A program made the translations under genes and the position numbers. This document shows positions 16,328 to 26,718 of a stretch of 64,000 bases of DNA, piece after piece. The notes below the pieces were generated by a model. That model saw only the letters and a list, made by a program, of their open reading frames with translations. It made no database searches and was not told where the DNA came from. Location: contig NZ_SRYR01000007.1 of assembly GCF_004794105.1 (NCBI RefSeq), positions 62,001 through 126,000 on the forward strand, in the 5' to 3' direction. Numbering within the stretch: position 1 is the first letter of the stretch; each line of letters begins with the position of its first letter. This stretch comes from Clostridium sartagoforme (GTDB lineage: Bacteria > Bacillota > Clostridia > Clostridiales > Clostridiaceae).

Positions 16328-18103
16328 ATGTTTACTGAAAGACAGTTTAAAATAATAGCAGGCTTAAAAGGAGCTGGAGAATGGGTAAAAGGCTCAATAT
16401 TAGCTGAAACTATTGGGGTAAGTGTGAAAACCTTGCAAATAGATATTAAAAAAATTAATGAACAGTATCAAGATAAACCTATAATTTTATCCAATAATAG
16501 ACTTGGATATTTATTAGATTGTTCTGATGTGATTTTTAATGATATACAAAATTTGGAGGATAGAAAAGAGTTAAATTCTCAAGGGGTTTATGGGAGATCT
16601 AAGCAAATATTAATGTTACTACTTTTTGAAAAAGACTATATTAAAATCGGGGATATAGCAGATAAATTATTTTTATCTAAATCTACAATTAATACTAACT
16701 TATCACAAGTTAGGAGGATTATAGAGAGAACTTTAGGCGTAAATATTGAAGTATCAGCATCTAGGGGGATTCGTATACAAGCCTCTGAAAATAGGAAAAG
16801 AATAATTTGTATGAAAGCTATGGAAAATAAAGTAGACTACGCTACTATTTTAGGAATAGATGAATTCAATAATATATACCATTATGAAGAAATATTAAGT
16901 GATATAATATCTAAACTATTTATAGAATATGATATTATTGCTACAGGTGAATCTTATAAGGATTTTATAAGATTTCTTTCAATTAGCATCCTTAGATCCA
17001 AGCTAATGTTTGAAGAAGTAGAACTAGAAAATGATAATGTTGATATTGAGGATTTAGTGATTGAAATATCCTCAGAAGTAAAAGAAAAAATTAATTATGT
17101 CTTTAGCAATTCAGAATTATATTATATTCAATTAAGAGTTCAAGAGTTGAATTTGATAAAAAAGAAAAGACAAGAAAATAAAATGATTATAGACTCTTTA
17201 AATAGATTTGAAAAAGAAGTATATATGCAAACTGGATATAGCCTCAATATGGATAAGGAATTAATTGATATCATGGCGAATCATATTATGCGTATGAAAA
17301 AAAGGATTTTAAGTGGAAGAAATAATATTGGAAACTATACAAAAGAGCTTTCTCTTAGATACCCATTGGAGCAACATTTATTAAAAACATGTCTATGCTC
17401 AATTTTAGGATTTGATATTCCAGAATCTGAATTAGATTATTTAGTTTTATATCTTACAGCAACTATAGAGAAGAATAGACAGAAAGTTAAGCTTCTTCTT
17501 GTTAGTGATAAGAGTGCGGCAAGTATATATAATTTACAGCAATACTTAAAATATTTCATAGGTGAAAGAATAACTGAAATTGAAACTATACCGATATATA
17601 TATTTAAACAAAAACAAAAAGAATATATTTCTAAATATAAGTTATTTATAACAACAGAAGAAGAACTAGCATTAAAAAGTAAAAGGTTTTTCCTTATTAA
17701 TCAATTTATAATATCAGATGAAATAGAAAGTATTAGGAAAAAAATAAAAGATATAGAAAAGGTTGAAGCTGATAATAACGTAAAGGAAATGTTTGATAGG
17801 TATTTTAAACGTGAACTTTATGAGGTTGAAAAAGATGAACAGATAACATTGGATAAGGTGTTAAGAAGATTTAAAGTAAATAAGGACAATAAAGTTTCAA
17901 TAGAGAGTATAGGAAGTAAAATTTTATGTGTAACATCACATTCTAGAACAAAAGAAAGTAGTATTAAAGAGGTTATAGTAAAAAATGCATTTACATATAA
18001 GAGAAAGCAAATTTCAAGATTACTTATTGTTCATTATGGAGGCGATGAGGATATGGTGAAGTTTTTTGATTTGGTAAAAACAATATTAAATTCATATATG
18101 TAA
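16328..18103 (+). CDS. PRD-containing PTS-linked transcriptional regulator (BglG/MtlR/Mga-like)
   Basis: 591 residues. An N-terminal helix-turn-helix of the HTH_11 type (VKGSILAETIGVSVKTLQID, about 19-38) is followed by a second Mga-like HTH (IGDIADKLFLSKSTINTNLS). A PRD-like helical region spans about 270-390 (YPLEQHLLKTCLCSILGFDI), an EIIB-like fold begins at KVKLLLVSDKSAASIYNLQ, and a degenerate EIIA-like end contains CVTSHSR. These modules are normally phosphorylated by PTS proteins to tune activity. It sits 122 nt upstream of a beta-glucoside EIIBC gene and most likely activates that operon. GAAGGTG precedes the ATG. Confidence 0.85.
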   Translation: MFTERQFKIIAGLKGAGEWVKGSILAETIGVSVKTLQIDIKKINEQYQDKPIILSNNRLGYLLDCSDVIFNDIQNLEDRKELNSQGVYGRSKQILMLLLFEKDYIKIGDIADKLFLSKSTINTNLSQVRRIIERTLGVNIEVSASRGIRIQASENRKRIICMKAMENKVDYATILGIDEFNNIYHYEEILSDIISKLFIEYDIIATGESYKDFIRFLSISILRSKLMFEEVELENDNVDIEDLVIEISSEVKEKINYVFSNSELYYIQLRVQELNLIKKKRQENKMIIDSLNRFEKEVYMQTGYSLNMDKELIDIMANHIMRMKKRILSGRNNIGNYTKELSLRYPLEQHLLKTCLCSILGFDIPESELDYLVLYLTATIEKNRQKVKLLLVSDKSAASIYNLQQYLKYFIGERITEIETIPIYIFKQKQKEYISKYKLFITTEEELALKSKRFFLINQFIISDEIESIRKKIKDIEKVEADNNVKEMFDRYFKRELYEVEKDEQITLDKVLRRFKVNKDNKVSIESIGSKILCVTSHSRTKESSIKEVIVKNAFTYKRKQISRLLIVHYGGDEDMVKFFDLVKTILNSYM

Positions 18104-18114
18104 ATATATTGTAG

Positions 18115-18155
18115 CTTGGTCTTTTTCGCTATTAATAGCGAAAAAGACCAAGTTT
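18115..18155 (+). terminator. Perfect 38-nt palindrome, terminator-like
   Basis: CTTGGTCTTTTTCGCTAT and its exact complement meet around TAAT at 18115-18152, followed by TTTCTT. It lies between the PRD regulator gene and the PTS gene and would separate their transcripts unless antitermination occurs. Confidence 0.8.
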
Positions 18156-18186
18156 CTTATGGGTAATTTTAATATTATAATACAAA

Positions 18187-18200
18187 TGTAAACGTAATAA
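18187..18200 (+). promoter_or_regulatory. Candidate CcpA (cre) site
   Basis: TGTAAACGTAATAA matches 12 of 14 positions of the cre consensus TGWAANCGNTNWCA. It lies 26 nt before the EIIBC start codon. Catabolite repression of a beta-glucoside operon would be expected, but the match is imperfect. Confidence 0.4.
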
Positions 18201-18225
18201 TTAAGAGGAACGGAGAAGATAAATT

Positions 18226-19602
18226 ATGAGTAAAAATTATGATGAGCTTGGAAAGAAGATAGTTGAGAAGCTAGGTGGCCCAGAAAATATCACTAAAATT
18301 TATCACTGTGCAACTAGGCTACGTACAGAACTTAAAAACTTAGATATTGTGGACCTTGAAGAAATAAAAAAAATTAATGGTGTATTAGGTGCTGTTAGTA
18401 GCGTGGGAGGAATACAAGTAATTATAGGTAATGATGTAACTAAGGTATTTAATGTAATAACAAAAAAATATAACTTAGGTACTAGTAATGATTCAGGTGA
18501 AAAAATAGAGTCTAATAAGCAAAACATTTTTTCAAAATTATTAAATGTTTTATCTGCTATTATGGGACCAGCTATTCCATTAATAATGTGTAGTGGTTTA
18601 ATTTCAGCTTTACTTGTAATTTTAACAAGATTTGGATTAAATCCAGAAAGTAGTACTTACACTATTATAAATATGGTTGGAAATGCAGCACTATATTTTT
18701 TACCTATACTTTTAGCCTATACTTCAGCTAAAAAATTTGGTACTGATATTATGATTAGTATTTTTCTTGGGGGTATAATGATTAGTCCAGTATTAATAGG
18801 ACTTACTGAAGTTGGATCATATGTAGATTTATTTGGACTTCCAGTAAGAACAGTTAATTATACATCTACTTTAATTCCCATTATATTAACAATATTTGCT
18901 TTTAGTTATGTAGAAAAATTAGTTGATAAAATAGTACCAAGTTCAATTAAATTTGTATTTAGACCATTACTTTCTTTAATAATAATGATTCCAGTTATGT
19001 TATGTGTAACAGGTCCAATAGGTAGTTACCTTGGAGAGCTTTTATGTGAATTAATGACATCAATAAATAATGTTGCTCCTTGGGCATCTGTATTAGTTAT
19101 AGGAAGTCTTGTACCATTATTAGTACTAACAGGTATGCACTTAGCACTTATACCATTAGTTATGACAATGTTTAGCACTGTAGGATATGACAATATGCTT
19201 TTTGTAGCATTTATTGGTATGAATTTTTCTCAATTTGGAGTTGCATTAGCATGTATGATAAAAACTAAAAACTCAAACTTACGTACATTAGCATCTTCTT
19301 GTGCCTTAACATCATTTTTAGCTGGTGTTGTAGAACCTACATTATATGGTATTTCTGTACGTATGAAAAAGCCATTAATTGCAACTTGGATAGCATGTGT
19401 TGTAAATGCAGTATTTTGCGCAATTGTTAGTGTACGTGTATATAGCTTTGGAGCACCATCATTCTTCACTATGCCAATTTTTTTAAATCCTGATGGAACT
19501 ATGACTAATTTTTATTTTGCAATTATAGCAATAATATTAACTATTGTAGTAAGTTTTGCAGCAACATGGTTAATTGGATTTGATGATAGTTGTTATGAGT
19601 AG
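18226..19602 (+). CDS. PTS beta-glucoside-type transporter, EIIBC
   Basis: 458 residues behind GAGGAACGGAG. The N-terminal EIIB domain (1-85) has phosphorylation-site cysteine 28 in YHCATRLR. The EIIC domain from about 105 has roughly 10 membrane segments and includes GMHLALIPLVMT and VEPTLYGISVRMKKPL. No EIIA domain is attached or encoded next to it, so a EIIA-Glc-type domain from elsewhere in the genome must supply phosphate. Followed by an MBL-fold hydrolase and a GH1 6-phospho-beta-glucosidase with gaps of only 36 and 12 nt, so the three are one operon importing and splitting a beta-glucoside. Confidence 0.9.
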   Translation: MSKNYDELGKKIVEKLGGPENITKIYHCATRLRTELKNLDIVDLEEIKKINGVLGAVSSVGGIQVIIGNDVTKVFNVITKKYNLGTSNDSGEKIESNKQNIFSKLLNVLSAIMGPAIPLIMCSGLISALLVILTRFGLNPESSTYTIINMVGNAALYFLPILLAYTSAKKFGTDIMISIFLGGIMISPVLIGLTEVGSYVDLFGLPVRTVNYTSTLIPIILTIFAFSYVEKLVDKIVPSSIKFVFRPLLSLIIMIPVMLCVTGPIGSYLGELLCELMTSINNVAPWASVLVIGSLVPLLVLTGMHLALIPLVMTMFSTVGYDNMLFVAFIGMNFSQFGVALACMIKTKNSNLRTLASSCALTSFLAGVVEPTLYGISVRMKKPLIATWIACVVNAVFCAIVSVRVYSFGAPSFFTMPIFLNPDGTMTNFYFAIIAIILTIVVSFAATWLIGFDDSCYE

Positions 19603-19638
19603 GAATATAATATTACAAGAATTTAAGAAGGTGACAAA

Positions 19639-20490
19639 ATGTCAGAATTAAATAAAGTAAAAAAATTATCCGATGATTTATACGTAATTACAGAAACAGA
19701 TAGTGTACATTGCTATTTAATAATAGGTAGTGAGAAAGCAGTAGTTTTTGATATAGGATATGGTTATGAAGATATAAAACCTTTAATTCGTGAAATCACA
19801 GATTTACCAATTATGTTGGTATTAAGTCATGGTGATCCAGACCATGGGTTAGGGAGTTCGCATTTTGATGAGATTTGGATTCATGAGTTAGACTATGGAA
19901 AATTACTATGGAATGATAATTCAGAACTTAGAACAAAAGCTGTTGAATATAGAATTAATAAAATGCCATCATTAGGAAAAGTAATAAATAAAGAAGAGTT
20001 TATAGAGACTAGAATTATAAATAAAGTAACTCCACATTTTTTACAGGATAATGATGTAATTGATCTTGGAAATAAGAAGTTAGAAGTCATTCACACTCCT
20101 GGGCATAGCTATGGTCATATTATGCTTTTAGATAAGGAAAATAACAGACTATTTAGTGGAGATCAAGTTACAGGACATAATATTTGGTATTTTGCAACAA
20201 GTGATCATCAAGCGCCATTTTCAACGGCTTTAAATAGTCTAAAAAAGATTATGAAATATAAAGAAGAAATAAAAGATATTTTCCCAGCACACGGAAAATC
20301 ACCTATAGATATTACATATGTTGAAGATCAAATAGAATGTTTTGAAAGAGAATTAATAAATAATTATAAAAATGATAAAGAATTCCGATCTTTTATGGGG
20401 AATGGTTACCAACATTTTTATAAAAGCGTAAATTTAATTTATTCAGATGAGAGATTAAGTGAGTATATTGGAAGGAAAATCAAAAGATAG
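19639..20490 (+). CDS. MBL-fold hydrolase in the beta-glucoside operon
   Basis: 283 residues behind AAGAAGGTG. It has a metallo-beta-lactamase fold: SHGDPDHG at 63-70 occupies the place of the HxHxDH metal motif with the second histidine replaced by aspartate (H64, D66, D68, H69). HTPGHSYGHIMLLD and LFSGDQV are the next metal-binding stretches, and FPAHG supplies a late histidine. The substrate is unknown; glyoxalase II-like or phosphosugar ester hydrolysis are both conceivable. Fixed between EIIBC and the phospho-beta-glucosidase with short gaps, so it probably processes the imported glucoside or a by-product (inference). Confidence 0.85.
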   Translation: MSELNKVKKLSDDLYVITETDSVHCYLIIGSEKAVVFDIGYGYEDIKPLIREITDLPIMLVLSHGDPDHGLGSSHFDEIWIHELDYGKLLWNDNSELRTKAVEYRINKMPSLGKVINKEEFIETRIINKVTPHFLQDNDVIDLGNKKLEVIHTPGHSYGHIMLLDKENNRLFSGDQVTGHNIWYFATSDHQAPFSTALNSLKKIMKYKEEIKDIFPAHGKSPIDITYVEDQIECFERELINNYKNDKEFRSFMGNGYQHFYKSVNLIYSDERLSEYIGRKIKR

Positions 20491-21954
<1,464 letters not shown>

Positions 21955-22030
21955 GATTGTAAAATAAATGGAGGTCATATCTGATATGAACTTCTATAGT
22001 AGACAGTTTAAATAATAAAGCTGTAACTAT

Positions 22031-22066
22031 AGGGAACCAGATCAGATTATGATCTCCCTTTCTTTT
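22031..22066 (+). terminator. Terminator of the beta-glucoside operon
   Basis: AGGGA-ACC-AGATC pairs with GATCT-CCCT with a small bulge, followed by TTCTTTT. It lies about 75 nt after the GH1 stop codon. Confidence 0.7.
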
Positions 22067-22135
22067 ATAAATCTAATGAAGATATTTGAATATGGATATA
22101 AATAGCTAGGATAAGGGATTATTAAGTAATTTAAA

Positions 22136-22383
22136 CTATTTTTCTTTATACTTTTCATTAGATTTTGCATTAAGTATAATACCTATTAAGAGTAGTACAC
22201 AGTTGACTAACTTCCCAATAAAAAAATATTGAAGTATAAATAGTCTATAATTGAACTTGTAAGTATTTGACCTATAAAGAGAAGTATAGCTGTATATACT
22301 ATTAGAATTTTATGAACTATTATATTGAATATATAAGCAGTTAAATAACCTATAACACAATCTATAAAATAAACTAAAGAGCG
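22136..22383 (-). pseudogene. Decayed C-terminal half of a DMT/DUF606 (YdcZ-like) transporter
   Basis: Read on the minus strand one frame gives LVYFIDCVIGYLTAYIFNII followed by FIGQILTSSIIDYLYFNIFL. After a one-base shift it continues as LLLIGIILNAKSNEKYKEK to a stop at 22136-22138. Hydrophobic helices and the GQ...TSxIIDxxG-like stretch followed by a final LLxIGIIL helix resemble the second half of small DMT-family transporters. There is no start codon, an in-frame stop upstream (22384-22386) and a frameshift, so it is a relic. It accounts for most of the gene-free region 21955-22598. Confidence 0.6.
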
Positions 22384-22598
22384 TTAGTTAAAGTAGAAGT
22401 GCTTTATAGAAAGTTTAATATTATTTAAAAGCTTAATGGTTTTTCTTTTTTTATATTATTTATTATATAATTAAAGTAGTATATAATATGTACAAATTAC
22501 TAATTAATGTATATAGAAATTGATTGGTATAAAAAACTAACATCTAAATATAAATTTATATGATAGAGTTTAATTATATAATTAGATTGGGGGAAATG

Positions 22599-23204
22599 AT
22601 GAAAGTTTCTAAATTAAGCAAAGAAGATTTAAGTGAAAATATAATTGATAAAATATTATTTGAAGGATTAGAGTATTCAGGAGAAGCAGCTGAGTGTGCT
22701 ATGGTTTTAGGAAGTATGACAGCTCCCAAATATAGAGTGCCAGTTGCAAGTAATTTATATAAAATACAAAAGGTGAATAAGCTATTATTATGTGGTGGAA
22801 AAATTAGAGAAACAGAATATGGAAAAATTACAGAAGTCCAGCTTATGAAAAATAAGGCTATAGAACTTGGTGTTAAAGAGACTGATTTATTATTTGAAGA
22901 GAATTCTCTAACAACAAAAGAAAATATTATTTGTGCATTATTACCACTAGAAAGAGAATTTAAATTAAGTAATTTAAGAAAAATAATTTTAGTTACAACA
23001 GCATATCACATAAGAAGAAGTATGCTAATGGCAAAAACATATTTTCCAAATTGGATAAAAATAATTCCTTGTCCAGCTGAGGATATAAAGACAAGACGAG
23101 ATAATTGGTTCTGTACTGAAGAAGGAATAACTAGAGCAAGGCAGGAAGCATGGAAAATAGTTTGTTACATTAATGATGGATCAATACCTGATTTTGAAAT
23201 ATGA
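22599..23204 (+). CDS. YdcF/DUF218 family protein
   Basis: 201 residues from ATG 22599, preceded by GGGGG at 22589-22593; in-frame ATGs at 22560 and 22596 are less well placed. DUF218 hallmarks are seen: AMVLGSMTAPKYRVPVASNL, LLLCGG (G-G-K-I), the ENSLTTKENI segment and ILVTTAYHIRRSMLMAK. Other members bind nucleotides or SAM or act in envelope metabolism, but this one lacks the membrane anchor of the ElyC/SanA type and should be cytoplasmic. The precise function is unknown. Confidence 0.85.
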   Translation: MKVSKLSKEDLSENIIDKILFEGLEYSGEAAECAMVLGSMTAPKYRVPVASNLYKIQKVNKLLLCGGKIRETEYGKITEVQLMKNKAIELGVKETDLLFEENSLTTKENIICALLPLEREFKLSNLRKIILVTTAYHIRRSMLMAKTYFPNWIKIIPCPAEDIKTRRDNWFCTEEGITRARQEAWKIVCYINDGSIPDFEI

Positions 23205-23269
23205 CAAAGGGAATAAGATATATAATTATAGATTAGTATGATAGGGAGAAGGCTTATAAAGGTGTTTAA

Positions 23270-23390
23270 GTGAATTTTGCTATGTTTTCAGATTTGCATT
23301 ATGATGATATACCAGATTGAGATACAAGAGCTTAAGAACTAACTGCTTATGATATAAAACAAAGTGGAATTTATAATAGACTTAGAAGAT
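23270..23390 (+). pseudogene. Possible N-terminal relic of a metallophosphoesterase
   Basis: One frame reads FAMFSDLHYDDIPD, resembling the first metal motif (D-x-H) of calcineurin-like phosphoesterases. It is then interrupted by stop codons (23318 and shortly after) before TAYDIKQSGIYNRLRRF. There is no SD or complete ORF. The likeness is short, so the call is weak. Confidence 0.25.
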
Positions 23391-23392
23391 TT

Positions 23393-23420
23393 AAGCTGCC
23401 TTTTTGAGCAGCTTTTTTTT
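23393..23420 (+). terminator. Rho-independent terminator
   Basis: AAGCTGC (23393-23399) pairs with GCAGCTT (23408-23414) around CTTTTTGA, then eight T. It serves the ydcF-like gene or the relic after it. Confidence 0.8.
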
Positions 23421-23502
23421 CAGTTAATAATTATTTCTTTATTAGTATAAGGTGAAGGGAGGCTATTTAAAAGATAATAAATAACCCTAAATAAGAGTGT
23501 TA

Positions 23503-24018
23503 TTATCGATTATGATTATTTAAGTGATAATTTATAACCATTAGAACATCTTCACATTTATAACTTGTGGATTGAAGAGTAATATTTATTTTTGAAAAAC
23601 CAAATCTTGAATTTAAATTAATAAACCAACGCTTTGAAGCAGATATGTTTTTAAAAAGAATATCTGGATCTTTAATATCTAGTGAAATAAATTCTTGATC
23701 CAAAACTTTAATTATGAAAGCATCATTTATATATTCCCACGGAATAAAACCAATACTTGTAGTAGAGGAGTTATCAGTAATTCCTAAATGATTTACAATA
23801 AGTATTTCCCTTGGACTTATTAAATTCTTTAATATAAATAAGAAACAAGTACCAAAAAAGATTGTTCCAAATAAACCTACAATTCTAGCTAAAATTTTAG
23901 TAGATATAATATTCACATCTATAATTAATAGTAAGATAGAAACTAGAACCATTAAAAGTCCTAATAAGGTTAAACCTAATTGCTTAAGTCGATTTTCTCT
24001 AATTCTAAGTTCATCCAT
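23503..24018 (-). CDS. STM3941-like membrane protein
   Basis: 171 residues from the ATG (MDELRIREN) that follows GGGGGTG; an in-frame ATG five codons earlier lies inside that SD. Two transmembrane helices (about 15-35 and 43-63) are followed by a cytoplasmic beta-rich domain with TSIGFIPWEYINDAFI and FISLDIKDPDILFKN, which resembles the STM3941 family of unknown function. Monocistronic, divergent from the nucleosidase gene. Confidence 0.65.
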   Translation of the reverse strand: MDELRIRENRLKQLGLTLLGLLMVLVSILLLIIDVNIISTKILARIVGLFGTIFFGTCFLFILKNLISPREILIVNHLGITDNSSTTSIGFIPWEYINDAFIIKVLDQEFISLDIKDPDILFKNISASKRWFINLNSRFGFSKINITLQSTSYKCEDVLMVINYHLNNHNR

Positions 24019-24290
24019 TTTTAACACCCCCATAGCATTATATTCTCAATATAATACTATCATGAAAATACAGGAAATAAATGTTAAAAGATAGAGGGTC
24101 ACAAAGTAAAATTCTATGAGTTACCCCAATTTTTATTTGTAATACTTATATTATATATAGTAAAAGTTGCTTTTAGTTTTGCTGTGGACCATTATGCAGA
24201 GAGAAATGTAAATATGTAGAGATAATTACAATAAGGAAGTGGAAATTTTTTTTATAATTAAAACATTAGTTTAAATCTGGAGGAGAGGAT

Positions 24291-24977
24291 ATGAAGAAAG
24301 TCGGTATCATTTGTGCTGGAGATGTAGAATTAGAACCATTTTTAGCCCATATTGAAAAAGTTACTATAAAAGAAAAAGCTATGCTGAAATTTTATGAAGG
24401 AAATATTAATGGTGTACCAATAGTTGCATTATATAGCGGAGTTTGCAAGGTGAATGCTGCTATTGCAGCGCAAATATTAATTAACACATATGATATTCAT
24501 TCCATAATAAATGCTGGAGTAGCTGGAGGTATGGATGAAGGAATAGAATTATTTGATACTATAATTTCAACTCAAGTAGCATATCATGACGTAGATGATG
24601 ATATATTAACAGAGTTTCACCCATGGATGTCTTCTATATATTTTAATTCCGATGAGACACTTCTATCAGTAGCAAAAACACTAAGCAAAGAAAATAGGAT
24701 GCACTTTGGTACTATGGTAACAGGTGAAAAATTCATTGAAGATAATTTCCGAGATAGCATAAATGAAAAATTCAAACCTTTATCAGTTGATATGGAAACA
24801 GCAAGTATTGCCCATGTGTGTTATGTAAATAAAGTGCCATTTATTGCAATACGTTCAATAACAGATACAGCAACACATGCAGGAATAGAAAATTTTGAGA
24901 AGAATTGTAAGAAAGCATCTGTTATTGCTAAGGATGTTACCTTAAGTTTTATAGATAAGTTAAGGAAGTATTTATAG
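24291..24977 (+). CDS. mtnN: 5'-methylthioadenosine/S-adenosylhomocysteine nucleosidase
   Basis: 228 residues behind GGAGGAGAGG. PNP/UDP phosphorylase family fold: VGIICAGDVELEPFL at the N-terminus, INAGVAGGMDEGIELFDTII, the ribose and catalytic stretch SVDMETASIAHVC, and catalytic aspartate in RSITDTA. It hydrolyses MTA and SAH to adenine and the thioribose or ribosylhomocysteine moiety, feeding methionine salvage and, where LuxS is present, AI-2 synthesis. It stands alone and no SAM riboswitch is visible upstream. Confidence 0.92.
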   Translation: MKKVGIICAGDVELEPFLAHIEKVTIKEKAMLKFYEGNINGVPIVALYSGVCKVNAAIAAQILINTYDIHSIINAGVAGGMDEGIELFDTIISTQVAYHDVDDDILTEFHPWMSSIYFNSDETLLSVAKTLSKENRMHFGTMVTGEKFIEDNFRDSINEKFKPLSVDMETASIAHVCYVNKVPFIAIRSITDTATHAGIENFEKNCKKASVIAKDVTLSFIDKLRKYL

Positions 24978-25176
24978 AAGAGGCAGTAGTCTTAAGGTAT
25001 AATTTAATAAAAATATCCGAATGATACTAAAGGATATTGCGATGGTAAAGATTTCTTAAAGATACTATAGCACTCTAGAGTTACTACTATACAAATAGAA
25101 CAAATGCAATTAATATTAAGAGTGTATATTTTATAAGTTATGTAGAATTAAAAGAAAAATTTTTAGGAGTATACAA

Positions 25177-26511
25177 ATGAAAATAATTAAGTTAATTACT
25201 ATATTCTGTTTTATGCTAGTAATGTCTGGCTGCGACAGTAGTGCAGAATATATTATGGAATCAGAGGCTTTACCAAAAGGAAGTCCAGTAAAGTTAATGG
25301 TAGCTACTGATATACATTACCTTTCTACAGAACTTGTAGAGAAAGGACCTAAATTTGACAATATGTATCTTTCTAGTGATGGAAAGCAAGTGAATTATAT
25401 AAATGAAATAACTGAGGCATTTATTGAAGAAGTTATAGAAAAGAAACCAGATGTACTTATTTTAAGTGGTGATTTAACTTTTAATGGAGAGAATAAAAGT
25501 CATGAAGAATTAGCAGAGAAACTACGAGTTATTATAGATAATGGAATTAGGGTTTTAGTTACACCAGGTAATCATGATATTAAAAATTATAATGCTATTG
25601 GATTTAATTATGATTCTATATATTCTGTAGATAATATTACTGCAAAAGATTTTAAGAATATATATAAAAATTGTGGTTTTAACAGTGCAATTAGTTATGA
25701 TCCAAGTTCTTTAAGTTATGTATCAGAAATATCAGAGGATTTATGGGTTATTATGTTAGATTCAAATATCTATGAAAATAATAGGATAAATAGATCTGAG
25801 GTATCAGGTGAACTTAGAGATGATACATTAAAATGGCTAGAGGAATGGTTAGCTAAAGCTGAAAGTAAGGGAGTTACCCCAATTACAGTTATGCATCATA
25901 ATTTAGTTAATCATAATCAGGTGTTTAATAAAGGCTTTACTATAAATAATAGTGAAGAAGTTTGTGACTTACTAAATAAATATAATGTAAAAGTTAATTT
26001 GAGTGGGCATATTCATGCTCAAAGTATAGCGGAAAAGAAGATGGCAGATGGTAATAGAGTAACTGATATTGTAACAAGTTCTTTAAGTGTTTACGCTAAT
26101 CAGTATGGTATGATAGATTTTTTACCAGGAGAAAAAATTAATTATAGTACAAATCCTATTGATATAGAAGCATGGGCAAAAAGAAATGGTATAACTGATG
26201 AGAAACTAGTGAATTTTGAAAAGTACTCTTATGATTTTTTTAGAGAAAGTTCATATAAAAAGGCATTTGAAGATTTATTGGAATATGAGATGACAAATGA
26301 AGAGAGAGTTTTAATGGCAGAGACTGTAGAAGAGTTAAATCCCAATTATTTTTCAGGAACTGTTAAGGATGTATATTTAGAAATATTAGAAAGTGATAGC
26401 TATAAGCTATGGATTGATAAGGGAGATATTTCATTACGTTCTTATATAGACAGTATTTTAAATGGAGATATTAAGGATGAAAATAATATAACTATAAAAT
26501 TAGATAAATAG
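25177..26511 (+). CDS. Metallophosphoesterase lipoprotein
   Basis: 444 residues behind TTAGGAG. Signal peptide with lipobox MSGC, lipidation cysteine 19. The calcineurin-like dinuclear metal core is complete: ATDIHYLS, LILSGDLTFNGE, VTPGNHDI, VMHHNLVNH, and LSGHIHAQS. A C-terminal helical extension (about 320-444) is present. As an extracellular, membrane-anchored enzyme it may hydrolyse phosphodiesters or phosphomonoesters such as cyclic nucleotides or nucleotides outside the cell. Substrate unknown. A single gene with its own terminator at 26516-26549. Confidence 0.9.
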   Translation: MKIIKLITIFCFMLVMSGCDSSAEYIMESEALPKGSPVKLMVATDIHYLSTELVEKGPKFDNMYLSSDGKQVNYINEITEAFIEEVIEKKPDVLILSGDLTFNGENKSHEELAEKLRVIIDNGIRVLVTPGNHDIKNYNAIGFNYDSIYSVDNITAKDFKNIYKNCGFNSAISYDPSSLSYVSEISEDLWVIMLDSNIYENNRINRSEVSGELRDDTLKWLEEWLAKAESKGVTPITVMHHNLVNHNQVFNKGFTINNSEEVCDLLNKYNVKVNLSGHIHAQSIAEKKMADGNRVTDIVTSSLSVYANQYGMIDFLPGEKINYSTNPIDIEAWAKRNGITDEKLVNFEKYSYDFFRESSYKKAFEDLLEYEMTNEERVLMAETVEELNPNYFSGTVKDVYLEILESDSYKLWIDKGDISLRSYIDSILNGDIKDENNITIKLDK

Positions 26512-26515
26512 AATT

Positions 26516-26549
26516 ATTGGTAGTACAAAATTGTATTATCAATTTTTTT
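26516..26549 (+). terminator. Rho-independent terminator
   Basis: ATTGGTAGTACAA (26516-26528) pairs with TTGTATTATCAAT (26531-26543), two G-U pairs, then T through 26549. Confidence 0.88.
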
Positions 26550-26718
26550 ATTTATAATGATAAGAGATATTTTTAATTAATATATGATTTGTAAGTAAAC
26601 ATCTAAATTGTTTCCTAGAAGTAACTATACCACTTTAAAGTGCGTACTTTTATAACTACGGTGAAGGAATATAATAGAAGTATAGATAGTAAGTTCTATC
26701 AAGAAGGAGGAATAGGTT

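Noticed and set aside
16328-18103. Reading the PRD regulator as a LicT-type RNA-binding antiterminator
   Set aside because: The N-terminus is a DNA-binding helix-turn-helix pair rather than the short CAT RNA-binding domain, and no RAT-like sequence was identified next to the 18115-18152 palindrome.
24019-24290. SAM or SAH riboswitch upstream of mtnN
   Set aside because: No conserved riboswitch core or associated terminator can be recognised; only an SD and AT-rich DNA are present.
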